From NCBI GenBank assembly GCA_018266255.1, contig JAFEAT010000020.1:354292-418291 (forward strand): 64,000 nt of DNA. Direction: 5' to 3'. Both the position numbers and the translations under genes were made by a program. This stretch comes from Cyanobacteria bacterium SZAS-4 (GTDB lineage: Bacteria > Cyanobacteriota > Vampirovibrionia > Obscuribacterales > Obscuribacteraceae). Under the pieces are notes generated by a model, which was not told the DNA's origin, ran no database searches, and saw nothing but the letters and a program-made list of their open reading frames with translations. Below are positions 52,018-60,773 of this stretch, one piece after another. Within the stretch, counting starts at the first letter, position 1, and the number at the start of each line of letters is the position of its first letter.

Positions 52018-52151
52018 TCATCGTCTATGGGTTGGGATTAAATCGTGCCAGATCGGCTTACAATCGACCTCTTGTAAACGCTTAAGTAGGCAAAACATAG
52101 TAGTCTTTGATATCCAAGACCCGGAAACTCGATAGCATCAAGAGGTTTAAC

Positions 52152-53726
52152 ATGGTAACGACGGAAAGTTCGTTGGCTAAGAATCCACTGCTTGAGGGCA
52201 TGCGCCTCGAAAAACGAGCCAGTCCGTTCGCTATGGTAATTCTAGGAGCCCATGGCGATTTGACGAAGCGCAAGCTTATTCCTGCGCTCTACGCCCTCTA
52301 TCTGGAAGACCTGCTGCCGAAAGATTTCGCTATTCTCGGCTCATCGCGCACGAAAATGACTGACGATGAATTTCGCGGCGTCATGAAAGACTCAGTGCAA
52401 AAGTTCGCTTCCGACCTAAATTTTCAAGAAGATTCGTGGGGAGAGTTTGCGAAAAGTCTGCACTACCTTGCCGCTGACGTGATGAAGCCGGAAGGTTTCA
52501 CAATGTTGTCAGATCGGCTCCAGGAGTTGAAACAGGAGCATTCGACTCAGGGCAACCACATCTTCTATCTATCGACTGCGCCGAGCCTTTACACTCCGAT
52601 TGTGAAGGGTCTGGCCAGTTCAGGACTGGCTACTAAAGCCAAACCGAACCAGGTGCCATGGCCGCGCATCATCGTAGAAAAACCGTTCGGGCACGATCTG
52701 CAGTCTGCGATTGCACTCGATGAAGAGATTCACGATGTCTTCAGTGAGCATCAGGTTTATCGCATCGATCACTATCTCGGCAAAGAAACCGTCCAGAACA
52801 TCATGGTTCTGCGCTTTGCCAATGGAATATTCGAGCCGCTATGGAATCAAAAACACGTCGACCACGTGCAGATCACTAACGCTGAAACTCTTGGCGTAGA
52901 AGGTCGCGGTTCATATTATGAGGAAGCTGGAAACTTACGCGATATGGTGCAAAACCATCTTCTGCAGTTAGTTTCACTGGTCGGAATGGAACCACCGATC
53001 TCGCTCGATCCCGAAGCGACTCGCGATGAAAAAGCGAAAGTATTGAAGTGCTTGCGACCAATCGATCCAAGTGAAGTTGATCAATATGCCGTGCGCGGAC
53101 AGTACGGTGCCGGACACATCTTAGGGCAGACAGTGCCTGGATATCGCGAAGAAGAAGGCGTTTCCGATCAATCGAACGTTGAAACTTTTACGGCGTTGAA
53201 GTTGTACATTGACAACTGGCGCTGGGCAGGAGTGCCGTTCTACATTCGCTCCGGCAAGCGCCTGGCTAAATCGATCACGGAAATAGCCATTCACTTCAAG
53301 AGCGCTCCGCACAGGTTGTTCTCGGATTCTCTCGACTCTGTCTTAGATAGCAGACCCGAACCGAACGTGCTCGTAATACAGGTTCAGCCTGAAGAAGGCA
53401 TTTCATTGAAGTTTGCCACTAAGCAACCAGGGCAAACGAATCAATTGCGCCATCTGAACATGGATTTCAAATATGGCACTGCATTTGGTGTACGCAGCGC
53501 AACAGCTTATGAACGCCTGATTCACGACTGCTTGATGGGCGATCCATCGCTGTTCTCTCGTACAGACCAGGTAGAAGTCTGCTGGAAGTTTATTCGCCCA
53601 GTTCTCGATGCCTGGTCAGACAAGAGCAGGAAGACTAACTTCCCTAATTACGCAGCCGGTTCATGGGGACCCTTAGCCAGTGACGATTTGATTGCTTCGA
53701 CTGGACACAAATGGAGGCGTCTATGA
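52152..53726 (+). CDS. zwf: Glucose-6-phosphate 1-dehydrogenase
   Basis: Zwf oxidises glucose-6-phosphate to 6-phosphogluconolactone, making NADPH. ATG at 52152 follows AGAGG; the TTG at 52107 is rejected. The dinucleotide-binding motif GAHGDLTKRKL is at about 32-42, the substrate motif RIDHYLGKE at 204-212 (Lys211) and the downstream PKP-like coenzyme region is normal. About 524 residues is the expected length. Its TGA overlaps the opcA ATG, so the two are coupled. In cyanobacteria OpcA activates Zwf. Confidence 0.95.
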   Translation: MVTTESSLAKNPLLEGMRLEKRASPFAMVILGAHGDLTKRKLIPALYALYLEDLLPKDFAILGSSRTKMTDDEFRGVMKDSVQKFASDLNFQEDSWGEFAKSLHYLAADVMKPEGFTMLSDRLQELKQEHSTQGNHIFYLSTAPSLYTPIVKGLASSGLATKAKPNQVPWPRIIVEKPFGHDLQSAIALDEEIHDVFSEHQVYRIDHYLGKETVQNIMVLRFANGIFEPLWNQKHVDHVQITNAETLGVEGRGSYYEEAGNLRDMVQNHLLQLVSLVGMEPPISLDPEATRDEKAKVLKCLRPIDPSEVDQYAVRGQYGAGHILGQTVPGYREEEGVSDQSNVETFTALKLYIDNWRWAGVPFYIRSGKRLAKSITEIAIHFKSAPHRLFSDSLDSVLDSRPEPNVLVIQVQPEEGISLKFATKQPGQTNQLRHLNMDFKYGTAFGVRSATAYERLIHDCLMGDPSLFSRTDQVEVCWKFIRPVLDAWSDKSRKTNFPNYAAGSWGPLASDDLIASTGHKWRRL

Positions 53727-54940
53727 CCGCTACCAATCAGCTAAGCAAAGAAAAGAAAGAAGGCACCGAAGCCTTCCTCTCTGGAAAACTTGCTCAGGTT
53801 GACATCGCGAAGATCGAAAAGGAATTGCAAACTCTCTGGCAGTCAGCTTCGGATTCAGGCGAAGTGACTGGTTCGGTTACCCGAGCCTGTGCCATCAACC
53901 TGATTCTTTATAGCGAAGATGCCGATGCCGAAACTGTCGCTGGCGATGTTCTAGATGACATAACAACACGACACCCCTGCCGGGCCATCCTGGCGATCTC
54001 CCGCCAATCCGCTACTCCGTCGCTGGAAGCCTGGGTCTCTGCTCGTTGTCATATCACCGACTCCAAGTCTGGAAAACAGATTTGTTGCGAACAAATCACA
54101 GTTAGAAGTGAAGGAAATGGACCAGAAGAATTGACCAGCGTGGTACTACCACTGGTGATTTCAGATCTGCCTGTCTTTCTGTGGTGGCGCGCCAAGAAAG
54201 TTGATTTTGCCAGTGTCAGACCGTTCCTCAGTTATGTTGATGAATTGATTGTCGACTCGGCCAAAGACGAGGGATCGTGCAATTTCTTCGCTGATGTCAT
54301 CCATATAATCGGTGCTTACCTTGAAGAAAAGCATGGCGCGCAGATCGTCGTCTCTGACTTGAACTGGCGCCGCAGCTTGCTCTGGAGAGAGGCTCTGGCG
54401 CTGTCGTTCGACGAGCAACACGGACACCTGTCAGTAGACGCACTGAAAGATGTGAAATCGGTAGAGATTAACTACGTGGCTGGTAAATCAGAATGTAATG
54501 GCCATCTCAATCAGACTTTGTTGTTCATCGGTTGGCTGGCTAACAAGCTCGATTGGCAGTTCAAGAGCGCTTCTAAATCGGTCGTTCATTTTTCTGCCGG
54601 CAAGAACAAAGTTGAAGTCAACATCAAAGGCACTGTAGATGCCGATGCAAGCCACATTGGAAACATTGCTTCGCTGGAAGTATTCTTCAATGATGCCTCA
54701 TCGCCATCTGTCGTGTTGCAGCAAACATCGGGCGCTCCGGGAGTGCAGATGTTCGCCACAAAGACGGCTAAAACTGCCGCGTCGCCAGTGCCGCAGCAAG
54801 ATTTTCGTTTCAAAGTAAATCAGGCAACTGAACTACGATTGATTGATTTGGAGTTGGAGACGATCGATCGTGATCCGACGCTGGAGAGCGCTTTCCGAAT
54901 GGCGGCTGTAATAGCCGATCAGATCATCGTGAAGGCTTAG
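53723..54940 (+). CDS. opcA: Glucose-6-phosphate dehydrogenase assembly protein OpcA
   Basis: OpcA promotes oligomerisation and redox-linked activation of Zwf in cyanobacteria and is also found in actinobacteria. ATG at 53723 overlaps the zwf stop (ATGA) and follows GGAGG by five bases; ATG at 53711 is rejected. The family motif SDLPVFLWWRAK and the later LNWRRSLLWREALA are visible. At 405 residues the size fits. Nothing is oddly truncated. Its place between zwf and pgl supports the assignment. Confidence 0.9.
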   Translation: MTATNQLSKEKKEGTEAFLSGKLAQVDIAKIEKELQTLWQSASDSGEVTGSVTRACAINLILYSEDADAETVAGDVLDDITTRHPCRAILAISRQSATPSLEAWVSARCHITDSKSGKQICCEQITVRSEGNGPEELTSVVLPLVISDLPVFLWWRAKKVDFASVRPFLSYVDELIVDSAKDEGSCNFFADVIHIIGAYLEEKHGAQIVVSDLNWRRSLLWREALALSFDEQHGHLSVDALKDVKSVEINYVAGKSECNGHLNQTLLFIGWLANKLDWQFKSASKSVVHFSAGKNKVEVNIKGTVDADASHIGNIASLEVFFNDASSPSVVLQQTSGAPGVQMFATKTAKTAASPVPQQDFRFKVNQATELRLIDLELETIDRDPTLESAFRMAAVIADQIIVKA

Positions 54941-54952
54941 TGAGGACATCTG

Positions 54953-55723
54953 ATGATAAATTCGAGCAGGATAGTTGGCAAAGTGGAAGTTTCTGAAACA
55001 GCGACCGATTTAGTTGAGCACATTGCCAAAACATTTTCTGAACTGGCTGCAAAAGCGATCAAAGAGAACGGTCGTTTCATCGTTTCAGTATCAGGCGGCA
55101 GCACGCCGAAGGCTCTGTACGAGCGTCTCGCACAGCCGCCGTATGTGGGCGGGATCAAGTGGGCTGACGTCATCTTCTTTCTTGGAGATGAGCGTTGCGT
55201 GCCGCACGATCACCCAGACAGCAATTTCAAAATGATTGACGAAGCATTGTTGTCTAAGATAGCTATACCTGAATCGAATGTATTTAGAACTGTTGGGCAA
55301 GCTGAAGATCCAGAAGTTTCGGCCTTGAGTTACGACGAAGATCTGCGCCGAGTTTTCCGAGTCGGCGCAGGCGATATTCCACGTTTCGATTTGATTCTGC
55401 TCGGTCTGGGACCCGATGGGCACACAGCTTCGTTATTTCCAGAATCAAAAGCGTTGAAGATAACTGACAGACTGTATGTCGCTAACTTCGTCGAGAAATT
55501 CAACAGCCACCGCATCACAATGACGTTTCCGCTGATCGATGAAGGGCAAGTGATCATCTTCTTAGTGTCAGGAGATGGCAAAGCCGAAATTTTGAAGGAA
55601 GTATTGGAGCAGCCAGATAAGCAGTTTCCATCGCAATCAATCAAACCACGCTCAGGCAATTTGTTTTGGTATGTCGATCGAGCTGCGGTCAGATTGCTCA
55701 ACCCACAAGTATATGAAGGTTAG
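54953..55723 (+). CDS. pgl: 6-phosphogluconolactonase
   Basis: This DevB-type lactonase hydrolyses 6-phosphogluconolactone. Motifs SVSGGSTPKALYERLA (about 45-60), FFLGDERCVPHDHPDSNFKM and LLGLGPDGHTASLFP are as in the family; the last resembles the catalytic His region. The ATG at 54953 follows AGGACATCTG. At 256 residues it is normal. It lies 12 bases after opcA and 14 before gnd, so it belongs to the same operon. Confidence 0.93.
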   Translation: MINSSRIVGKVEVSETATDLVEHIAKTFSELAAKAIKENGRFIVSVSGGSTPKALYERLAQPPYVGGIKWADVIFFLGDERCVPHDHPDSNFKMIDEALLSKIAIPESNVFRTVGQAEDPEVSALSYDEDLRRVFRVGAGDIPRFDLILLGLGPDGHTASLFPESKALKITDRLYVANFVEKFNSHRITMTFPLIDEGQVIIFLVSGDGKAEILKEVLEQPDKQFPSQSIKPRSGNLFWYVDRAAVRLLNPQVYEG

Positions 55724-55737
55724 GAAGGAGGTTCGTA

Positions 55738-57192
55738 ATGGCTGATAAGGCAAAGATTGGTTTGATAGGTCTCGGAGTCATGGGTGAAAACTTGGCGCTC
55801 AACATCGAGCGAAATGGTTTTCCTATTTCGATCTACAACCGAACCGTCGAGCGAGTTGACGAGTTCATCAACGCTCGCGGAAAAGGAAAACAAGTCTTCG
55901 GATACCACGATGACAAATCTTTCGTCGAGTCGCTGGAACGCCCTCGTAAGATAATTTTGCTCGTTAAAGCTGGTGCGCCAGTCGATCAGACGGTCGAAAA
56001 ACTTCTTCCATTTTTGGAAAAGGACGACATCATTATCGATGGTGGCAACTCGCACTTCACCGACACGATTCGCCGTGAGAAAGACCTGGCAGCCAAGGGA
56101 ATTCGCTTTATCGGGTCAGGCGTCTCAGGCGGCGAAGAAGGCGCTCTCTGGGGACCTTCGCTCATGCCTGGCGGAGACAGAAAGGCTTACGAAGAGATCA
56201 AACCGATCTGGGAAGCGATTGCAGCTAAGTCATCAGACGGTCCTTGCGTAACTTATCTGGGACCAAATGGTGCCGGACACTTCGTCAAAATGGTTCACAA
56301 CGGTATCGAATATGGTGATATGCAGTTGATCGCTGAAATCTATGACGTGATGAAACGCGGGCTGGGACTCAAAGCCAACCAGATCGGCGACATCTTCGAA
56401 GAGTGGAATAAAGGCATTCTTGATTCATTCTTGATCGAGATTACTGCCAAGATCCTGTCTGTCACCGATCCAGAAACAGGCAAATTCCTGGTTGACTTGA
56501 TCGTCGACAAGGCTGGTCAAAAGGGCACTGGTAAGTGGACTGGTGAGATCGCCCTCGACCTCGGCATCGCTATCCCAACGATCGACGCAGCGCTGACGGG
56601 CAGACTTCTTTCAGCTCTGAAAGATGAGCGTGTTGTCGCGTCCAAAAAGCTCACTGGTCCTAGCGAAGCATCAGTCAACGCTGCTGATTCGAAAAAGGTT
56701 CTCGCCGCGCTGCAAGACGCACTCTATGCAAGTAAAGTTTGCAGCTACGCTCAAGGCATGGCGTTGATTCGGGCTGGATCGAACGAGTACAAGTGGAACG
56801 TCGACCTCTCTGAATGCGCTCGCATCTGGGAAGGCGGCTGTATTATCCGCGCCAAACTTCTCCAGACGATCAAGCAGGCGTTCAAGAGACAGGGCGACGT
56901 CAACAATCTGTTGGTAGATCCCGAGTTCAGCGCCTGGATCGTCGAGCATCAAGCAAACTGGCGCTACGCCGTGACAACGGCTGTTAACGCCGGCATTCCA
57001 GTGCCAGCGCTTAGCGCCAGTCTCGCCTACTTCGACAGCTATCGCTGTGCCAACCTGCCGCAAAACTTAACACAAGCGCAGCGGGACTTCTTTGGCGCTC
57101 ATACATACGAAAGAGTTGACAAACCAGATGCAGGCTTCATGCACACAGATTGGCCGTCTTTGATCAAAGAAAAAACGGGCAAGCCTTCATAG
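55738..57192 (+). CDS. gnd: 6-phosphogluconate dehydrogenase, decarboxylating
   Basis: Gnd oxidatively decarboxylates 6-phosphogluconate to ribulose-5-phosphate with NADP+. The cofactor motif GLIGLGVMGENLALNIERNG is at the N-terminus, followed by GSGVSGGEEGALWGPSLMPG and HFVKMVHNGIEYGDMQ, which carries the catalytic Lys and His-Asn. The C-terminal helical region and RDFFGAHTYERVDKPD fit the 484-residue classical form. AAGGAGG precedes the ATG. It closes the operon and is followed by a hairpin at 57223. Confidence 0.95.
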   Translation: MADKAKIGLIGLGVMGENLALNIERNGFPISIYNRTVERVDEFINARGKGKQVFGYHDDKSFVESLERPRKIILLVKAGAPVDQTVEKLLPFLEKDDIIIDGGNSHFTDTIRREKDLAAKGIRFIGSGVSGGEEGALWGPSLMPGGDRKAYEEIKPIWEAIAAKSSDGPCVTYLGPNGAGHFVKMVHNGIEYGDMQLIAEIYDVMKRGLGLKANQIGDIFEEWNKGILDSFLIEITAKILSVTDPETGKFLVDLIVDKAGQKGTGKWTGEIALDLGIAIPTIDAALTGRLLSALKDERVVASKKLTGPSEASVNAADSKKVLAALQDALYASKVCSYAQGMALIRAGSNEYKWNVDLSECARIWEGGCIIRAKLLQTIKQAFKRQGDVNNLLVDPEFSAWIVEHQANWRYAVTTAVNAGIPVPALSASLAYFDSYRCANLPQNLTQAQRDFFGAHTYERVDKPDAGFMHTDWPSLIKEKTGKPS

Positions 57193-57222
57193 GCAGCTCA
57201 GCAATTTGCAGGATAATTATTT

Positions 57223-57250
57223 CGAGGCGCTCCAATTTTGGGGCGCCTCG
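57223..57250. terminator. Hairpin after gnd
   Basis: Arms CGAGGCGC (57223-57230) and GCGCCTCG (57243-57250) are perfect and enclose a 12-base loop. It lacks a T-run on the plus strand, so it may be an mRNA end protector or a weak terminator between gnd and the kinase gene. Confidence 0.45.
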
Positions 57251-57284
57251 ATGTTATGCTGACTGCAGTGAAACAGGGGTATCC

Positions 57285-58481
57285 ATGGCTCCCGGACCCG
57301 AATTAAACGACACGACGTTGCGTCTCACCGCACCCGATAGTCAACTGCGCCTCCTTGCTGAAGCCATCCCTCAGATGGTCTACACAGCCGACGCGCAGGG
57401 CAATTTGATTTATGCCAATAAGCGCTGGTACGAGTATACGGGCAGCAATTACGACCAGACACGCAACTTGCACTGGCTCAGATCTGTTCATCCTGACGAT
57501 GCTGAAACGACTAGATTGACCTGGCAGAGGTCGGTTCAAACGGGCGAGATCTACGAGATTTCGCATCGCTTGCGGCGCGCCGATGATGTTTTCAGATGGC
57601 ATCTCACCCGAGCTCTGCCGTTGAAAAACGCGTCGGGCGAGATAACAAGCTGGTTTGGCACAAGTACTGATATTGAAGATCAGCGACAAGCGAGCGAGCG
57701 TATGAAAGTGTTGCTTGAAAGCAGCGTGCAAGAACGAACAGAGGCTCTTGAAATAGCACGTGACGAAGCCGTTCGTGCATCTGCTTTGAAGTCTCAATTT
57801 GTTCAAAACATCAGCCATGAAATCCGCACTCCTATGAGCGGAATTCTTGGAATGTCCGAGCTTCTCTCAGACATGGATCTGCCGCCAGAAGCGCGAGAAA
57901 TGTCGAATCACATTTTGATTGCGGCTGGCACTCTCATGGGAATCGTCAACGATCTGCTCGATTTTTCCAAACTTGAAGCTAACAAGGTACCAGTTCAAAA
58001 AAGCAAATTCAGTTTGAGTGAATTGATGGAAAACGCCATTTTATCTGTTTCTAGTATTGTCACGAAAAAGTCGCTCAATCTCGAAGTCGATGTGCAAAAA
58101 GACCTTCCTGATGGCCTCGTTGGTGACGAGAAAAAAATTCGTCAGGTGCTCGTCAATCTTCTCAATAACGCGGCCAAATTCACCGAATCTGGTGACATCA
58201 AAGTAGTGGTGAAAGAACAGGCACGCACCGGAGACTGGTACTCAGTGCGGTTTGAGATCACCGATCAGGGCATCGGAATCAGCGAAGAGATTTTACCTAA
58301 GCTGTTTGAACCGTTCGTGCAAGCAGACGGTTCCATCACTCGCCGATATGGAGGCACAGGATTGGGACTCTCAATCTGCCGAAAACTGGTCACTGTCATG
58401 AGCGGTGAGATTGGTGTTGAAAGTAAGTCTGGTAGCGGCTCAACGTTCTGGTTTATGCTTCCTTTGGAAGCGTCCAAGTAA
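57285..58481 (+). CDS. Soluble PAS-domain histidine kinase (399 aa)
   Basis: ATG at 57285 follows AGGGG; the open frame upstream overlaps gnd and is rejected. There is no membrane segment. A PAS/PAC domain (about 15-145: AIPQMVYTADAQGNLIYANK, later TDIEDQRQASERMK) is followed by a short coiled coil, HisKA with NISHEIRTPMSGILGMSELL (His178) and HATPase_c with LVNLLNNAAKFTESGD, TDQGIGIS and GGTGLGLSICRKLV. It senses an internal or redox signal through PAS. No receiver domain or response regulator is adjacent. recO follows after 15 bases and may be co-transcribed. Confidence 0.88.
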   Translation: MAPGPELNDTTLRLTAPDSQLRLLAEAIPQMVYTADAQGNLIYANKRWYEYTGSNYDQTRNLHWLRSVHPDDAETTRLTWQRSVQTGEIYEISHRLRRADDVFRWHLTRALPLKNASGEITSWFGTSTDIEDQRQASERMKVLLESSVQERTEALEIARDEAVRASALKSQFVQNISHEIRTPMSGILGMSELLSDMDLPPEAREMSNHILIAAGTLMGIVNDLLDFSKLEANKVPVQKSKFSLSELMENAILSVSSIVTKKSLNLEVDVQKDLPDGLVGDEKKIRQVLVNLLNNAAKFTESGDIKVVVKEQARTGDWYSVRFEITDQGIGISEEILPKLFEPFVQADGSITRRYGGTGLGLSICRKLVTVMSGEIGVESKSGSGSTFWFMLPLEASK

Positions 58482-58496
58482 TCTCCTGGTGTAGCC

Positions 58497-59312
58497 ATGC
58501 CGACCTACACAGTGCATGCAGTCAATGTGGGTTCATTCGCCCTCGGTGAAACCGACAAAGTGTTGACGATGTTTTCGGCTGAGCGCGGCATTATACGCGC
58601 TGTAGCGAAAGGCGCACGCAAGCCTGGCTCGAAGATAGCAGGGCGTGCCGACGTTCTCAATGTGAATAAACTTCTGCTAGCTACTGGCAAGACATTCGAG
58701 ATTATTACTCAGGCTGAGAATCTCGAGACCTTTCCAAATGTTCGAAAGGACTTGAACAGGCTCTCTTATTGTCTTTACTATGCTGAATTGACCAATCATT
58801 TTGGTCTGGGATTAGCAGATGAAAGCGCGTCATATTTCGACTTTCTTTGCGATAGTCTGCGCGCACAAGGCAAGGGAGATATTGATGCTGGGTCACTCTG
58901 CCTGGTTTTCGCATTGAAGTTTTTGGAATGGTTGGGATATCAACCAGAACTGGATTGCTGCGTTGTATGCAGAGATGTGCTGACTGAATATCGAATCGCT
59001 ATGTTTCACTACGAGTCTGGCGGTATCGTGTGTGAGCGTTGCACTGCAGAAGAGCAGCGTACTAAGGTCGCTGAAGGATACAGCAAGGTGAGACAGACCT
59101 CTTCATTCGTAAAAGAGTCGATGCATATAACACCGCTTGTTTGGAAAAGACTCATTCTTGCCGCTAGCGATACGGTGCCAACCGGTATAAACGGCAACGA
59201 TTCTCCGGCCATCGTAAGAGCAACAGAAGCGGCCAGACGGGTGATTCAGACCTACATCGAGTATCGCGCGGGCAAGAACATGAAGTCTCTTGAATTGATT
59301 GGTAAATTATAA
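58497..59312 (+). CDS. recO: DNA repair protein RecO
   Basis: RecO loads RecA with RecR and anneals single strands. The N-terminal OB fold begins YTVHAVNVGSFALGETDKVL, and the conserved ARKPGSK segment is at about 41-47. A four-cysteine zinc motif is visible (CCVVCRDVLT and later GGIVCERC). At 271 residues the size is normal. It lies between a histidine kinase and glyA, which is not a typical neighbourhood and gives no functional hint. Confidence 0.88.
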   Translation: MPTYTVHAVNVGSFALGETDKVLTMFSAERGIIRAVAKGARKPGSKIAGRADVLNVNKLLLATGKTFEIITQAENLETFPNVRKDLNRLSYCLYYAELTNHFGLGLADESASYFDFLCDSLRAQGKGDIDAGSLCLVFALKFLEWLGYQPELDCCVVCRDVLTEYRIAMFHYESGGIVCERCTAEEQRTKVAEGYSKVRQTSSFVKESMHITPLVWKRLILAASDTVPTGINGNDSPAIVRATEAARRVIQTYIEYRAGKNMKSLELIGKL

Positions 59313-59423
59313 GTCGACTGCATTGTCGCGCTGTTGATCCTCAAACAACGCTGCGTTGAGCCGTGGATGGGGCTTTTCGCTCGTCGCATATAAAAACCCT
59401 TGTTTTCAAGCAGTGTAGAACTG

Positions 59424-59439
59424 CCGCTTGAGAGCGGCT
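59424..59439 (+). other. Hairpin in the glyA leader
   Basis: GCCGCT-TGAG-AGCGGC forms a perfect six-pair stem with a tetraloop, 55 bases before the glyA GTG. The 181-base gap after recO has no gene. No riboswitch core that I know is present, and no T-run follows the stem. Confidence 0.4.
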
Positions 59440-59493
59440 AAAATACTAGAACGCAGTTGTCTGCGATGGTTTGAATTTGTGGAGGTGATCTCA

Positions 59494-60750
59494 GTGGCTG
59501 GTCTGAAAGATACTGATCCAGAGCTTTACAAGCAAATTGCCCTCGAACTAGAGCGGCAACAAAATGGCATTGAACTCATCGCCAGTGAGAACTTTGTCAG
59601 CGAAGCGGTGCTTGAAGCGCAAGGCTCAGTGCTGACAAACAAATATTCGGAAGGACTGCCAGGAAAGCGCTACTACGGCGGCAACGAATTCATCGATGTA
59701 GTCGAGCAACTGGCAATCGACCGAATCAAACAACTCTTCAACGCACCTCACGCTAACGTACAACCGCACAGCGGAGCCCAGGCCAATATGGCTGTGTTCT
59801 TCGCCATGCTGACACCAGGCGACAAGGTCATGGGCATGGCGCTCGACCACGGTGGTCATCTGACACACGGTTGGCCAGTGGCTATGTCAGGTAAGTGGTT
59901 CGAATCTGCCTTCTATGGAGTCAATCCAGAAACGGGCTTGATTGACTATGACGAAGTAGCAAAACTCGTCAAAGAATTCAAACCAAAAATGTTGATTTGC
60001 GGAGCCAGCAACTATTCCCGCGTCATCGACTTTGCAAAATTTAGAGAAATTGCTGACAGTGTCGGCGCCTATTTGATGGCAGACGTGGCTCACATCGCCG
60101 GTTTGATCGTCACAGGCGAGCATCCAAATGCTTTCCCACACGCACACTTTGTCACCACAACGACGCACAAAACTCTGCGTGGACCTCGCGGCGGAGTGAC
60201 GATGTGTCAGGAAGAATTCGCCGCAGCGATCGACAAAGCTGTTTTCCCAGGCATACAGGGTGGACCACTCGAACACGTGATCGCAGCCAAGGCAGCTTGT
60301 TTCCACGAAGCGATGCAACCTGCTTTCAAGGTTTATCAAAAGCAAGTCGTGGCCAATGCACGTGCTCTAGCAAGTGCGTTGAAAGAGAATGGACTCAATA
60401 TTGTCTCTGGTGGCACCGACAATCACTTGATGACAGCAGACCTACGTCCATTCAAAATCACCGGCAAGAAAGCTTCCAGCTTGCTCGATTCGGTGCACAT
60501 CACGACCAACAAGAACACAATTCCAAACGACCCAGAAAAACCGATGGTAACCAGTGGCATCAGAATCGGCACTCCAGCCGTCACAACGCGTGGCATGAAA
60601 GAACCAGAAATGGAAAAAATCGCCACTTGCATTGTGGATAAATTGAAAAACCCAGCCGACGACGCTGTTCACCAGAAAGTAATGAAGTCTGTAGCAGAAC
60701 TCTGTAAAGCGCATCCGCTCTACAAAGAGAAGTTAGCCGGCGTCAGATAG
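59494..60750 (+). CDS. glyA: Serine hydroxymethyltransferase
   Basis: GlyA interconverts serine and glycine, charging tetrahydrofolate. The start is GTG at 59494, because GGAGGTG lies seven bases before it and the protein then begins VAGLKDTDPELYKQIALELE, as in the family; the upstream frame is not used. PLP-binding Lys226 is in TTTTHKTLRGPRGG. IELIASENFVS and NKYSEGLPGKRYYGGNE are standard. At 418 residues it is full length. The WecA-like gene follows 23 bases later. Confidence 0.95.
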   Translation: MAGLKDTDPELYKQIALELERQQNGIELIASENFVSEAVLEAQGSVLTNKYSEGLPGKRYYGGNEFIDVVEQLAIDRIKQLFNAPHANVQPHSGAQANMAVFFAMLTPGDKVMGMALDHGGHLTHGWPVAMSGKWFESAFYGVNPETGLIDYDEVAKLVKEFKPKMLICGASNYSRVIDFAKFREIADSVGAYLMADVAHIAGLIVTGEHPNAFPHAHFVTTTTHKTLRGPRGGVTMCQEEFAAAIDKAVFPGIQGGPLEHVIAAKAACFHEAMQPAFKVYQKQVVANARALASALKENGLNIVSGGTDNHLMTADLRPFKITGKKASSLLDSVHITTNKNTIPNDPEKPMVTSGIRIGTPAVTTRGMKEPEMEKIATCIVDKLKNPADDAVHQKVMKSVAELCKAHPLYKEKLAGVR

Positions 60751-60773
60751 CACCAGTTTCCCGCAGGAACGTT

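Noticed and set aside
57150..57284. N-terminal extension of the soluble histidine kinase
   Set aside because: It overlaps gnd and crosses a hairpin; ATG at 57285 has AGGGG upstream.
59313..59493. Glycine or SAM-type riboswitch before glyA
   Set aside because: A single small hairpin is present but no conserved riboswitch core could be recognised.
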